64,000 nucleotides of DNA from Apium graveolens (Eukaryota; Streptophyta; Magnoliopsida; Apiales; Apiaceae), in assembly GCF_009905375.1 (NCBI RefSeq), contig NC_133648.1, positions 21,879,884-21,943,883 of the forward strand, given 5' to 3'. Of the stretch, positions 20,901-31,916 are shown piece after piece (positions within the stretch are counted from its first letter, which is position 1; each line of letters begins with the position of its first letter). A program made the translations under genes and the position numbers. The notes below the pieces were generated by a model. It was not told the origin of the DNA, made no database searches, and saw only the letters and a list, made by a program, of their open reading frames with translations.

Positions 20901-21581
20901 CAAGTAAGGCAAGGGGTAATGGTTCGTTCGCGAAACGTCGTTACTTAAAACGGCCGTTTCTTTCTTCTTGAAATGGGAAAGTCAACTTCTAATTTTTGTG
21001 TTTTATGATATTTGCTTGGTTGCTTCTCCTTTTTGCCTTGGAAAATGTTTTAGCTTTTTACCATGGTAAATTTTACATGGCCCAAAATCAACCAACAAAA
21101 CAAAACCCCTTGTCATGCTTATGTCATCTTGCACATATCATAATGCTTCCACTTGTCCACACCTTGTTGGTTTGATGACATCATCATCCCTAACCTCCTT
21201 GATTAACTCCTAATTGTTTGCCTAATGACCGCTGATCTGTTATACGGTTCGCTTAACTTTCATTTTCGTTTATCGTTTGAGGGATCATACCCGGGATCTT
21301 ATTACTTAGGTTTCTTTAACCTTTCTCAATACATTATATTCCTTTCATGATCCTCTCTTATAATCCTTGAATTTAAATCCTTTTTATTCTGTTACCTTAT
21401 ACTCAATTCTTTCTGTATCTGGTAGATTTTCGGGAAATCATATAGAGTACTAATAATATCCCAGAAGATCAATAAAAGAGCCCCTACATAGTGTGGTATG
21501 AAAAGTTTTCTTATTCAGCATAATCTGCAAAATCACTATTCATAAGGGTTTCAAAAATTTCCAAAAATTGGGGTTATTACA
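17986..21581 (-). repeat. 3' LTR of G2 (3596 bp)
   Basis: Matches 26443-30435 nearly base for base. Relative to the right LTR it lacks about 720 bp (junction near 20960) and about 54 bp (near 21436). Contains a six-unit 53-56 bp tandem repeat (19909-20233) and a (TA)n run at 20283-20304. A restored LTR would be about 4.4 kb. Open frames at 17909 and 18236 are LTR sequence. Confidence 0.9.
19909..20233 (+). repeat. 53-56 bp tandem repeat in the G2 3' LTR
   Basis: Six units begin with GGAGTCATA (or variants) at 19909, 19965, 20019, 20075, 20128 and 20181; each continues CCTCGAATGAATATTCAA and an AATATTCATTAAATAAAAT block. The inner AATATT stretches are self-complementary. Also in the other LTR at 27989-28313. 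Confidence 0.9.
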
Positions 21582-21597
21582 GTCTCCCCTTCTTAAA
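21582..21597 (-). other. Polypurine tract of G2
   Basis: Plus strand GTCTCCCCTTCTTAAA; TTTAAGAAGGGGAGAC on the minus strand directly before the LTR start TGTAATAACCCC. It fixes the left LTR as the 3' LTR. Confidence 0.85.
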
Positions 21598-21599
21598 AG

Positions 21600-22065
21600 G
21601 ATTTCGTCCCGGAATCAGATAGAAAATGAATAGGGATACTTTCTTACTCTCGAGTAAATTTTCCCACATTGTGGTTCTTCCATCAAACTCTGAATAGTTT
21701 GATAACCCTTCTCCTAAGCACTTATTCCTTTTTACTCTATAACCCTTCCTGGTTGCTCCATATAGGTTACGTCGGGTTGCATGTCTATGCGCTCATATGC
21801 CCCTATTTATCTGGCATCCGAATTATACTTCCTTAACATTGATACGTGGAACACGTTATGACTTGCTACATGTTCGGGGGTAGGGCTAGCTCATATGCTA
21901 ACTTCCCAAAATGTCTTAATATATCCAAGGGTCCAACAAATTGTAGACTTAGCTTTCCTTTCTTTCCAAACCTCATCAATCCTTTCCAAGGGATACCTAT
22001 AACATTACTAGGTCCCCTATTTCATACTCTTTGTCCTTTTGATTCAAATCAGCATACCTCTTATG
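21600..22065 (-). pseudogene. G2 integrase C-terminus and chromodomain relic
   Basis: Minus-strand fragments in several frames: a 'HVASHNVFHVSMLRKYNSDA' motif (about 21830-21880), then MQPDVTYMEQPGRV (about 21750-21790), parallel to the clear G1 copy at 36861-37238 ([37 protein letters not shown]). This is the end of chromovirus integrase followed by the chromodomain, which guides integration to particular chromatin. Several frameshifts and stops. Sure of family, not of residue detail. Confidence 0.6.
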
Positions 22066-25000
22066 TCCATCTTGGGTTACTACCAGTCGTCCTCTGATTA
22101 GATCTATTATATTCCTGGTCCTTTGGAGTACTACGGGTCCGAGCATCTTGCGCTCTACAACTTCATCCTAACATAAGGGAGATCGACATTGTCTTCCCTC
22201 AAGGGTCTCATAAGGCGACACCTCGATACCTGACATACGATCTATTATCGTGAGAAAATCTGGGTTAAGTGATCATTCCAATTTCTTTCAAGTCTATTGC
22301 ACTGACTCTCATTATAGCTTTTAGCATTTGAGCTTTTGCTTCTCAATACCCATTCTTTTCCAGTTCGTAATCTCTACTACCTTCCGTTCCTAATATTATA
22401 CTGGTTATACTTTTGCTTGTTAGTGTTCTATAACCTTTTAATACCCATGTCAACCTTAGTATCACGAATGTGTTTCCATTCCGAAAACCACCACAACTTT
22501 ATTACTCCTTTTTCAGTTGTTTCTATTTCCCAAAGTTTGATCAATCATATAGAAGTAAAGGAATTTGTTGAGAGATCACTATGATCATGAACACTTGTTA
22601 TATCGCATAGTTAGTACAGAAGGTGGCCAGCCTTTAGTACTTGACAAGCAATTAAACAATAGATGGTATCCCACTAGGCTTCTATCACACAAATAGATAG
22701 TCATTCAGCAATACCTCCCCTTCTGGAAGGGTTGTTCTTCTCAGCTTATATGAAATGAAAAGAAGAGAAAAGAACGAACTGAAGAGGATTGTATATTCGT
22801 AAAAAAAAAATTTATTGCCATAAAATATCTGGCTTGGAATCTACCTCTGAACTATAGAGGTTTGTTATAGGAGAACAAAATATATATGTATTTATATCAA
22901 CATCAAGTATTATAGCATCGTATTTCACATGCCTAAATATTTTTGCTATTCCGTCCATCATTCTATGGACCCATGCTCTTCCTCGAGCTTATACACAATC
23001 ACCTTTGAAACTCCCTCGATATCGAAAATCGAATCTGGGATCTCATTCTAGACATCATTATTACTAGAATTCTATGCTTGCATCGCAACCTTCCTCGTAT
23101 AGTAATACGACTCTCTATTGATAAGAAGGAATAAATATTCAATAGGTAGATAATCTACTTAACTATTCTATTCAACGACAACTTATACATCACCACAACC
23201 CGATTAGGGGTACCCAATCTCAACATCCATTACACTACAACTCTCACGGTCATAATCGGCTCATTATTCAAAGAATCGTTGCTGCATTACTATGGTCCAC
23301 CACTGACCTACTGTCGTCATTCATTTTCCTTGGAATCTTAATAGCTAACCATACGGAGTCCATACCTGTCGTATCAAATTCTTCTAAGGAGTTAACATAA
23401 TCACCATTCATGATTCATGAAGAACACTCCTGATCCTGACATAAATACATGACATGAAGCAGATAAAATTGCAGAAGAGTTTCAGTCAAAGCAACGATAG
23501 CAGGTGAATACCATTCTTAATCGTATGCCTTAAATAGAAGACTTAACTCAAGGTTCGTTTAGTCCTTTCGTAACATGGTCCTGGCTTATCTCAAGATAGG
23601 ACCTTCTAAGATAGGAAGCCCGCTCACAGCGATTACACGAATTAAACCTTTACCAAACTACTATTACGGTTGGGTATTGCACAGTCATCAAAAGGAATGT
23701 CAATCTTCCAAACCATAATACAACCTTCACGGCTTTAACCATCATCACTATATTCCTATGGCAAGAGCGCCTATAATTATCCTCTTACATTTAAAGTGTC
23801 GGCCACCTCTTTGGCCTTTCCTGATAGTAAAATTTCCTTACAATCAATGTCTATAAATGACCTTCAACTAAATTTTCTACCTCATTTCCAATCACTGCTT
23901 GTGTAAAAATGCTCTTCCTTACGCTTTGGTAAAAAAAAATATCACCATTTTTCTATAAGTTACTGCCTCGGTCTTTTAGAGGTTAACATTGTCACGACTG
24001 ACTATCGATCATACTTCAGACGTCTCTTATCTTGGGTCCTACTTGATTTCACCAATCTCGACCCTTATTGGGTCAATCTATACTTTCTTATGGTTCAACA
24101 TGTGCCCCACCTGGCATTATTATAATTACGTCACATTTCCTTTATCAAAATTTCTATTTTTGAGAACTTTGAATATTACCTTTCTCCTTGTAAAACCTCG
24201 AAGGTTATCCTTAAATCCTTCATCAGGTACACCATAGGCACATGGCATATCAAGATACCATTTACTAATACCAGAATCATTGTCTATATACTTCTGAAAA
24301 ATTTCTCCACTGATCCTTAAAGGTTGTTGTTACCTTAATCCTTTCCAATTTATACTTGTCAAAACTCATACTGTCCCTATTAAGGGTGAAATGCCAACCT
24401 TCATGCATTCCCCTAGGATTGATCTCAAGTTATCGAAGTTATATCCTTAATTCCACCTTTAAAAAGGTACTTGCATCCTTCCATGGATAAATCAAGTCAT
24501 ATATCCTTGATAGATTATCTTATTCAATCATTCCCACCCAGATAGTCTATACCAATTTCACAATAGCATCCTTATTCAAACTGAGGTCAACACATATGGC
24601 CTTCAAAAGATAACAATGGTTACCCGCTTTTCTTTCCTAATTTGGTAATGATAACATGGATGTTCTGGAAGACATTGGTCGTGTTCAACGTGAACTTCTT
24701 CTTAATAATTTCTTATTTACTTTTGTTGTTTATCTCAACAGTCATCTCTATGTTGGGATATCTTTCATACCTGGCATCTCCCTTTCTGGGTATCAAGCCA
24801 CCGGTCTTACACTTCACATTCTTGAAGGTAAATTCCTTCATCCAATTTTCCTAATTTCTTACTTCCTTGTCTCCTCAGTCTATCCGTGTCTCATTATTTA
24901 TCCTTCGAACTATCTCAAGGTTTCCTTGAATCCTCCCAACTTACAGGGGATAAAATATATGTATCTCTTATTCCTTCAATCATCAACTTTAACTCATGGT

Positions 25001-25149
25001 GAATCACCCTCATCCTGACGATTACATACTTTTCTATTTCTATTGCTACGAGTCTTTAGGGTTTCCTCATACCCAACTCCCTTATCCTTCCTCAAACTCT
25101 ATTGCCTTTATATTCCTTTCCACTTCAGTTTCTTTTTATTTTTTTTCTT
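22066..25149 (-). other. G2 interior, heavily decayed pol and unassigned sequence
   Basis: About 3 kb where no frame survives. One stretch near 24000-24120 reads on the minus strand like the RT thumb/RNase H link (weak 'IDPIKVR' and following). The rest should hold protease, RT, RNase H and integrase by position, but could include a foreign insertion. Plus-strand frames at 21846, 22336, 23989, 24642 and 24656 look like complements of decayed minus-strand genes. Confidence 0.35.
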
Positions 25150-25640
25150 TCTCTTACAATTATTTCATGAACTAACATAACATAAGCATTGATTTCAAAC
25201 ATCCCGTCATTCTGGATTCATGTCCTCAGAACGAATCTTGATAACTTTTACAACTTAGATTCATAATTCATCATACTCGTCTACCTTTGTTCTGACTCTA
25301 AAGCTTTTACACTATCTCCATAACCTTGGGAATTACTTTCCCGAAAACAATTGACTGAACTTAAATCAGTTTATTATAATCTCTTGCTTCGTGCCTTCCT
25401 TGGCCTTTCACCAGCGGGTGGTCTCTCTATTAGGAGGGTAAGTGACAAAAACAGTCTTTTGTGATTCGTCAATCATTTAGAATTTCAAATGATTCATATA
25501 TTTCCTTTAGCCAGGCTCTTACCTCGACTGGGTCAACCTGTTCCTTGGAACTCTGAGAGCTTCGCGATTTAAAGGTCATGAAAGAATTTCCTACCGCATT
25601 GTTTCCTCAAGGTGGTGATTGGGGATAATAGTCTAAGTTC
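25150..25640 (-). pseudogene. G2 gag relic
   Basis: The minus strand gives a FQG-type start, then VDPVEVRAWLKEIYESFEIL (about 25480-25545), followed with frameshifts by remnants aligned to the rest of a gypsy gag: 'VKGQGRHEARDY', 'FGKVIPKVMEI' and MNYESKLxKLSRFV (about 25190-25230). Compare the better G3 copy (IEANVWLKEIEKAFALVKV, VADYESKFEELSRY). It packs element RNA. In this element it lies downstream (minus sense) of an RNase H/integrase piece, which is abnormal. Confidence 0.65.
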
Positions 25641-25861
25641 TTTTTAGACAGGTCCATGAATTTCCGTATAGGAGTACCGTCTCAGGTCTCCTTTCCTTAC
25701 TCGACTTTTTGTTTCCTTAGTATGAAATGTTTCATCCTTCTCCCATACTTGGGGGTTATCTTATACGTTAAAATTCTTGTTTTCCACTTCATTATATTAT
25801 GGGCTCCTTCTTTCTTAATGGCAATCTCCCTGATTATCACATTCGGGGTTTGCCCTAAATC

Positions 25862-26412
25862 TTATTCCTCGAGCTATGGATTTCATCTAAGATCCAGTCC
25901 TTAAGCTCTTAAACGTTTGGAACCCAAATTCTTTAGGAATACTTCATTATTCCATTATCATCTTTTTCTGTATTAATCTCTTCTCTATTTATTGGCTCTC
26001 TACCTTCATTCATCACTTTTTCTTGGAACAATATGATCTTTTCCAATAATTCGGGTTGTATTGCAATCTCAAACAGCTTTTCGATACCGGCTTCGGTTAC
26101 CTTCACTTCTATTTCCATTTCCTCAAAATCTCTTATCAACTCCACCAAAGACATTTTCATCTTGAGTCTCTCCTTTTTACTAAGGGTATCAGCCACCACA
26201 TTGGCTTTCCCCGAATGATAAAGAATCTCATAATCGTAATCCTTGATTAGCTCTAACCACCTCATTTGGCGCATGTTGAGCTCTTTCTGCGTGAAAATGT
26301 ACTAGAGCACTTATGGCTTAGGTAATTCTCGTACTTCTCTCCATACAAGTAGTGCCTCCAATCTTTAGGGCAAAACTATTACCACGAGCCCAAGCTCATG
26401 GGTGGGGATATC
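25862..26412 (-). pseudogene. Misplaced RNase H / integrase-start fragment in G2
   Basis: Open frame 25933-26274: MRQMRWLELIKDYDYEILYH then SGKANVVADTLSKKERLKMK, the end of chromovirus RNase H; the linker to integrase follows (VKVTEAGIEKLFEIAIQPEL, EKDDNGIMKYS). Upstream, 26275-26412 carries worn RNase H with HELGLVVIVLP and a 'FTQKELN'-type motif across frameshifts. Downstream the integrase start fades at about 25862 ('WVPNV.EL..WILDEIHSSR' region) and gag begins. Since it stands between the truncated 5' LTR and gag it is out of order, which points to template switching or ectopic recombination. Confidence 0.8.
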
Positions 26413-29400
26413 GAATTGGGAGCTTGATCCGCTCGCGAATATGGGAGCTTGATCCTGTTCATCTTGTCTATCTGATGTTGTGTGATGAAAGAAGAAAGCA
26501 AGGGTGAGCAACAAGCCCACCAAAATAATATGTATAATAATTAACAATATATGAGCATTCTCATAGTACTCATGAAAGTCTTGGTCAAGAAGAAATGAAC
26601 CAAGCTGATATCTTAACGCGACCAAGTCGCAAAATATTCAGTATATATATACATATACTTTTCACAATCTTTGAAATCCTCTAACATGTATAATATACAT
26701 AGAGTTCCAGTTTATAACTGTATAAAAATATCATTGCAAGGTGATCTCATATATCTAACCTTGTCTCAACGTTTTTCTGAAAATCTTAGACATGCACAAG
26801 ATAACCATTTACTAGATATAAGTTTAAAAGATGAAGTTACAAAATACTCCAATATACTTATATCTTTTCCGAATACTACTTGAACTACCACCGTTCAATG
26901 TATAAATAGTTCCTCCCATAGATTAAGCTACAAGACAAAACTTATATAGAATCAATCTTTAAAATATCATCAAAATAAAATGAAGTTACGAGATACTTCA
27001 TTTGATGCAAACATCATTTTGAAAACTCGACCCTGCCAACACTCAACAATCGCCCAACCGTAGCCTTTCTATCGAAGTGCTCTGGGTAGTGTTGCAGAAA
27101 TATCCAATTGGATGATGAACTCATTACGGGAGTTTGCCGTGCCAGGAAGACCACTTACGATGATCAGTCGTAGTAGTGCAACCCCACAATTTTCTACATG
27201 TAGAGGAGAACCTGTCGGATTTACTTGTCAACCGAACACTGGACTCCTAAGGAATGGACCGTCTTAGCGGAACTTCCAGGCCATTTGGGCCAATATAATT
27301 AGGCTGGGCCGGCACCACTCGACCACTTACGCCACTCCTAGTTCAGATGAAATCCATGACTCTGAAACGTAAAGCTCGTTCCCCCTTTCCCCAAGTAGAA
27401 ATTTGTTGATACGACTCCACCTAGAAGTCGTATCTAGCTGGAAAGGAAAACTCACCGATATTTCCGAGGCGATGCCTGTTAATGGATTAACTTGTTCCAA
27501 GAATTTTACTTCCCGAATGTTGGGTAAGTAATCAAAAACTCTTTTATCAAAATAGCAACCTTGTTGCGAATATACAATACACCACAGAGCCGGATCCCTC
27601 AGGTTTTGAGCGAGTATTTAAATCCCCTTCGAAAGGAGGATCTTAAATATAAAAATGAGTTTTGGGATCCGCTCTAACTTTTAAAATCATTTTAAAGACT
27701 CGCAAAACATTTTTAAGAATGTTTGGAGTGATGCTGATTTAATAAAATAAATCAGTCCCAATATATTAGAAAATATCTGAATATTATTATTTAAATAATA
27801 TTCCCATAAAGAATAATCTTTATAAAAATAATTGAAGTAGAAGTTTTAAAACTCATACTTGAATGAATGTTAAATAACCAAAGATATACTTATACAAAAG
27901 TAATATCTTTATTTGAATAATCGAAAATAAGTTTGATTATCGAAACATTATTCTTTAATAAAATAAAGAATATTATTAAATAATAAGCGGAGTCATAATA
28001 CCTCGAATGAATATTATAAATAATATTCATTAAATAAAATAAACGAAGTCATACATCCTCAAATGAATATTCAAATAATATTCATTAAATAATATCACTG
28101 AGTCATAAGCCCTCGAATGAATATTCAAAATAATATTCAATTAATAAAATAAAAGGAGTCATAAGTCCTCGAATGAATATTCAAGATATTCAATTAATAA
28201 AATAAAAGGAGTCATAAGTCCTCGGATGAATATTCAAGATATTCAATTAATAAAATAAAAGGAGTCATAAGTCCTCGGATGAATATTCAAGTAATATTCA
28301 TTAAATAATATAAAGTTATCGAATAAACCTTATTCGATTAATAGTTTTGAAAACTATTCATATGTATATATATATATATATATATATTATACTCGGGAGC
28401 CTCGCTTCCCGGTTTTAGAAATATGTTCACCTTTTGATCCCCTATACTAAGGGTAAACTCAAATACTGCTTATTTCTAGCATAGGTATTATGCAACTATA
28501 AGCATTTAAACCAACAGATATATAATCAAGAATATGAAATAGGCATGCATATATACCATATCACATGCTCCAATATATCGCAAAAATTTGCTAAATAACC
28601 ATTATGCATCTATCACAAGATAATGCATATACAAGTGTATACATCACAACAACAGTATAGCGGGTAGAAAACTTGCCTGAGTGCTCCCGGATAGGCTTAA
28701 GCTTAGAGGGGGTCCGATAACCTATGAATAACAACATAATTCGGAATTAAACCCCGGTCGCTTAAGAAACTAGACTTTAACCATTTAGAGTCCTAACGTT
28801 CGCTTTCGCGCTTAACGATTTACTTAAGTCGCTCGAGTATCCTCGGCTCCACCATTTTTAATAAATTAACCATTAAGGGTTTTATGGCGATTCTTTCACG
28901 AGTGTATTACCAACTGCCTAATACACTTTACATAAATGTTTCATACTCCAATTAGCCCTTTTAGGTCATTAACATATGTTTCAAAGTAAGGCAAGGGGTA
29001 ATGGTTCATTTGCGAAACGTCGTTACTTAAAACGGCCGTTTCTCCTAAACCGTACATCGGAATCAAACGAACCACATATCAAAACGAAGCTCATAACATG
29101 AAATATCTAAAAATGGCAATGGTCAAAACCTAGCAGGGAGTTCTCGGGTCCTAATTTTATGAACAAAAGCAGTCTAAAGTAAATCGGACATTACGACGGC
29201 CATGTTTACGCGATTTCCCAAATTTTTACCATTCCAAATCATATCAATCCAACTACCAATCAACAAAAACTCAAGATACACATCAATGCTACTGATTTCA
29301 GTCATAATAAGCTCAAGGATATCAATCCAATCATATATTATAACATCTCCAAATTCAACTAAACTACATAACAATTAAGCTCGAATCATGCTTATCATTC

Positions 29401-30435
29401 AAATTACTACTCATTCATCCAAACCATCTCCAAACTTCAACATTCAAACTTATTACTAAAGAGTGTGAAGATTTATACCTTCCTTGGGAGGTTTTAAGTT
29501 GCTAGGAAGCCTTAGGGAGCCTCCTACAAGCTTGATCTTTCCAAAGAAATCAAGAACACAAAGTTAGGCTTTGAAGTTTCTAAAAGTCCGATTTAAAGAA
29601 CTGTAAAAATGAGGGTCTTACCCTACTTATTTGGAAGAGACTTGTGAACAAGAGTTGTAGGACATCTCAATGCCTTTCCAACGAGCTATAGAACACAACA
29701 TTTGAGTGAGTATTGAAGGAGATATGGCAGTTTGAAGTTTCTGGGTTTGTTTTAGCCGAGAGCTTTCTTCTTGAAATGGGAAAGTCAACTTCTAATTTTT
29801 GTGTTTTATGATATTTGCTTGGTTGCTTCTCCTTTTTGCCTTGGAAAATGTTTTAGCTTTTTACCATGGTAAATTTTACATGGCCCAAAATCAACCAACA
29901 AAACAAAACCCCTTGTCATGCTTATGTCATCTTGCACATGTCATAATGCTTCCACTTGTCCACACCTTGTTGGTTTGATGACATCATCATCCCTAACCTC
30001 CTTGATTAACTCCTAATTACTTGCCTAATGACCGCTGATCTGTTATACGGTTCGCTTAACTTTCGTTTTCGTTTATCGTTTGAGGGATCATACCAGGGAT
30101 CTTATTACTTAGGTTTCTTTAACCTTTCTCAATACATTATATTCCTTTCATGATCCTCTCTTATAATCCTTGAATTTAAATCTTTTTTATTCTGTTACCT
30201 TATACTCAATTCTTTCTGTATCTGGTAGATTTTCGGGAAAAATCAAAGTGTTCGAATTTGGATTCTGACGATCTTTACATACACTTATTTATCATATAGA
30301 GTACTAATAATATCCCAGAAGATCAATAAAAGAGCCCCTACATAGTGTGGTATGAAAAGTTTTCTTATTCAGCATAATCTGCAAAATCACTATTCATAAG
30401 GGTTTCAAAAATTTTCAAAAATTGGGGTTATTACA
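26413..30435 (-). repeat. 5' LTR of G2, truncated at its gene-proximal end
   Basis: Homology to the left LTR is continuous from 26443. Before that is filler: GAATTGGGAGCTTGATCC (26413-26430) and GCTCGCGAAT (26431-26440), both copied from the adjacent LTR sequence. Retains the ~720 bp (29042-29764) and ~54 bp (near 30238-30292) lost from the left LTR. The 53-56 bp repeat is at 27989-28313 and a (TA)n run at 28363-28386. Ends GGGGTTATTACA at 30435. Frames at 26365, 26671 and 29174 are LTR sequence. Confidence 0.9.
27989..28313 (+). repeat. 53-56 bp tandem repeat in the G2 5' LTR
   Basis: Six units at 27989, 28045, 28099, 28155, 28208 and 28261, the same number and order as at 19909-20233, so the array was fixed before the last transposition. 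Confidence 0.9.
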
Positions 30436-31373
30436 ATTATTTAGAAAAAGAGTTAGTTATGTTCCATCAAACTCAGAAAGATTGAGATGATGCTTTCTAT
30501 GTTAGAGATGAAGTGCTTAAAATGAATGAATCTCTAAAAACTCAGTTAGAAAAGGAAAGAGAGATTATCAGGACTTGAACTAACTCTGGCAGAACAACTC
30601 AGAATTTGTTAAGTAGTGGAAATTAGAAAGAGGGCTTAGGTTATGGAGATGATAAGAATAATAAAGGAACTGTAGAAATTGAGCCTATAGTTGTTAAACA
30701 AAAGCCAAAGGTAAATCCTGTTAAGTTTGTAGCTGTAAAGTCTGAAATTGATAAATCAGTAGTTAAAGAGAAATTAACTTCTGACAAACCAAAACAGGAT
30801 AAGCCAACTGAAGTTAACATAGGCTTAATGACAAAGAAGCAGCTTAAGTACAAGCTGAAAGATGTTAAGAATGTAAACAAAGTAAAGTCACCTAGGAAAA
30901 ATAGAAATGGAAAGGAATGTGTGAATAAAAGCAATGATTATAAGCCTGTTCCTAATGCTCCTAGAAAGAAATGTTATAACTGTGGAAATTGTAACCATCT
31001 GGCTTCTTTTTGCAGGAAGAATAAAAACATAAACTACTTACCTTCAAAATTAGGAGTTAAGAGTCGGTCTGTTAGATATAGGCCACACAATCCTTGTTTT
31101 CATTGTGGTAGTTTATGACATTCCATTTATACTTGTAAAGAATATCATAGTTTGTACTATGATTATTATCAAATAAAACCTTCTTTAAAGAAAGTTAGCA
31201 TTATTCCTTCTAGTGTAAGTTCTGATGCAAAGTCTGATACTGTAAATTCTGATAAGAAAAATGTAAACATAAACTCTGATGTTAAATCCGCTACAAATGT
31301 TAACAAACTTAATAAGGCCAACGGATCCAAGCAAGTCTGGGTCCTTAAAACTAATCATTAGTGGTCTTTGTGA
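30436..31373 (+). pseudogene. Copia-A gag, second part with two zinc knuckles
   Basis: Continues the frame interrupted at 17985: LEKELVMFHQTQKD, EVLKMNESLKTQLEKEREII (a likely coiled coil), a Lys/Glu-rich stretch, then KCYNCGNCNHLASFCRK (CX2CX4HX4C, about 30970-31020) and CFHCGSL-HSIYTC (about 31097-31135, Trp codon changed to TGA at 31116-31118). A serine/aspartate repeat region follows (SVSSDAKSDTVNSDKKNVNI). Other stops: 30483, 30576, 30624, 31359. Together with the knuckle at 17660 this gag had three zinc fingers, more than the single one of most copia elements, in keeping with the large Sirevirus gag. Confidence 0.85.
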
Positions 31374-31916
31374 TTGCAGGGCAACAGGAAAAACATCCTA
31401 GTTCTGGACAGTGGATGTTTAGGACATATGACTGGAAATAAAGCCTTGCTATCAGACTTTGTGGAGAAAGCTGGCCCAGGTGTTTCTTATGGAGATGGCA
31501 ACATGGGAAAAACTCTGGGATATGGCAATATCAATCATGGGAATGTCATCATTGAAAAAGTAGCTCTAGTCTCAGGACTTAAACACAATCTGCTGAGTGT
31601 CAGTCAAATCTGTGACAGAGGTTATCATGTGGATTTCTTTGAAGAACACTGTGAAGTTGTAAGAAAATCTACAGGCGAAGTTGTTTTGAAAGGATACATG
31701 CATGGTAACATTTATGAAGCCAAGCTTTCAACAAGTTCTGATGGTTCTGCAATGTGTCTGCTAAGTAGAGCATCAATTGAAGAAAGCTGGGATTGGCACA
31801 AGAAACTCTCTCATTTAAATTTCATCAATATAAATGAACTAGTCAAGAAAGATCTTGTGAGAGGACTGCCAAAATCAGTATTTGCTCCTGATGGCCTTTG
31901 TGATTCATATTAAAAG
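31374..31916 (+). pseudogene. Copia-A protease and integrase pre-domain
   Basis: Aspartic protease that cuts the polyprotein: catalytic motif LVLDSGCLGHMTGNKALLSD at about residues 9-28, with the following GYGNINHGNVIIEKVALVSG and HNLLSVSQICDRGYHVDF typical of copia protease. The GAG-pre-integrase segment ASIEESWDWHKKLSHLNF is at about residues 130-147. 179 codons are open, the active-site DSG is intact, and the frame stops at 31911-31913 just before the integrase core. Confidence 0.9.

Larger units (their letters stand above)
17986..30435 (-). mobile_element. Gypsy-G2, Tekay/Del-like chromovirus with rearranged interior
   Basis: TGTAACACCCCCAAATCCGG at the left, GGGGTTATTACA at the right, flanked by the exact duplication ATTAT (17981-17985 and 30436-30440). 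Left LTR 17986-21581 is the 3' LTR (polypurine tract complement right after it); right LTR 26413-30435 lacks its first ~345 bp and the primer site. The ~4.8-kb interior on the minus strand does not follow the usual order: an RNase H/integrase-start fragment comes first (26412-25862), then gag (about 25640-25150), then very worn pol, then a chromodomain (about 22060-21600). The two LTRs are nearly identical where both exist, so the insertion or its last replication is recent compared with G1, G3 and G4. Confidence 0.9.

Noticed and set aside
24642..25018. Hydrophobic plus-strand frames that look like small membrane proteins
   Set aside because: They lie opposite the decayed minus-strand gag-pol of G2; A/G-rich sense sequence gives Leu/Phe/Ser-rich complements.
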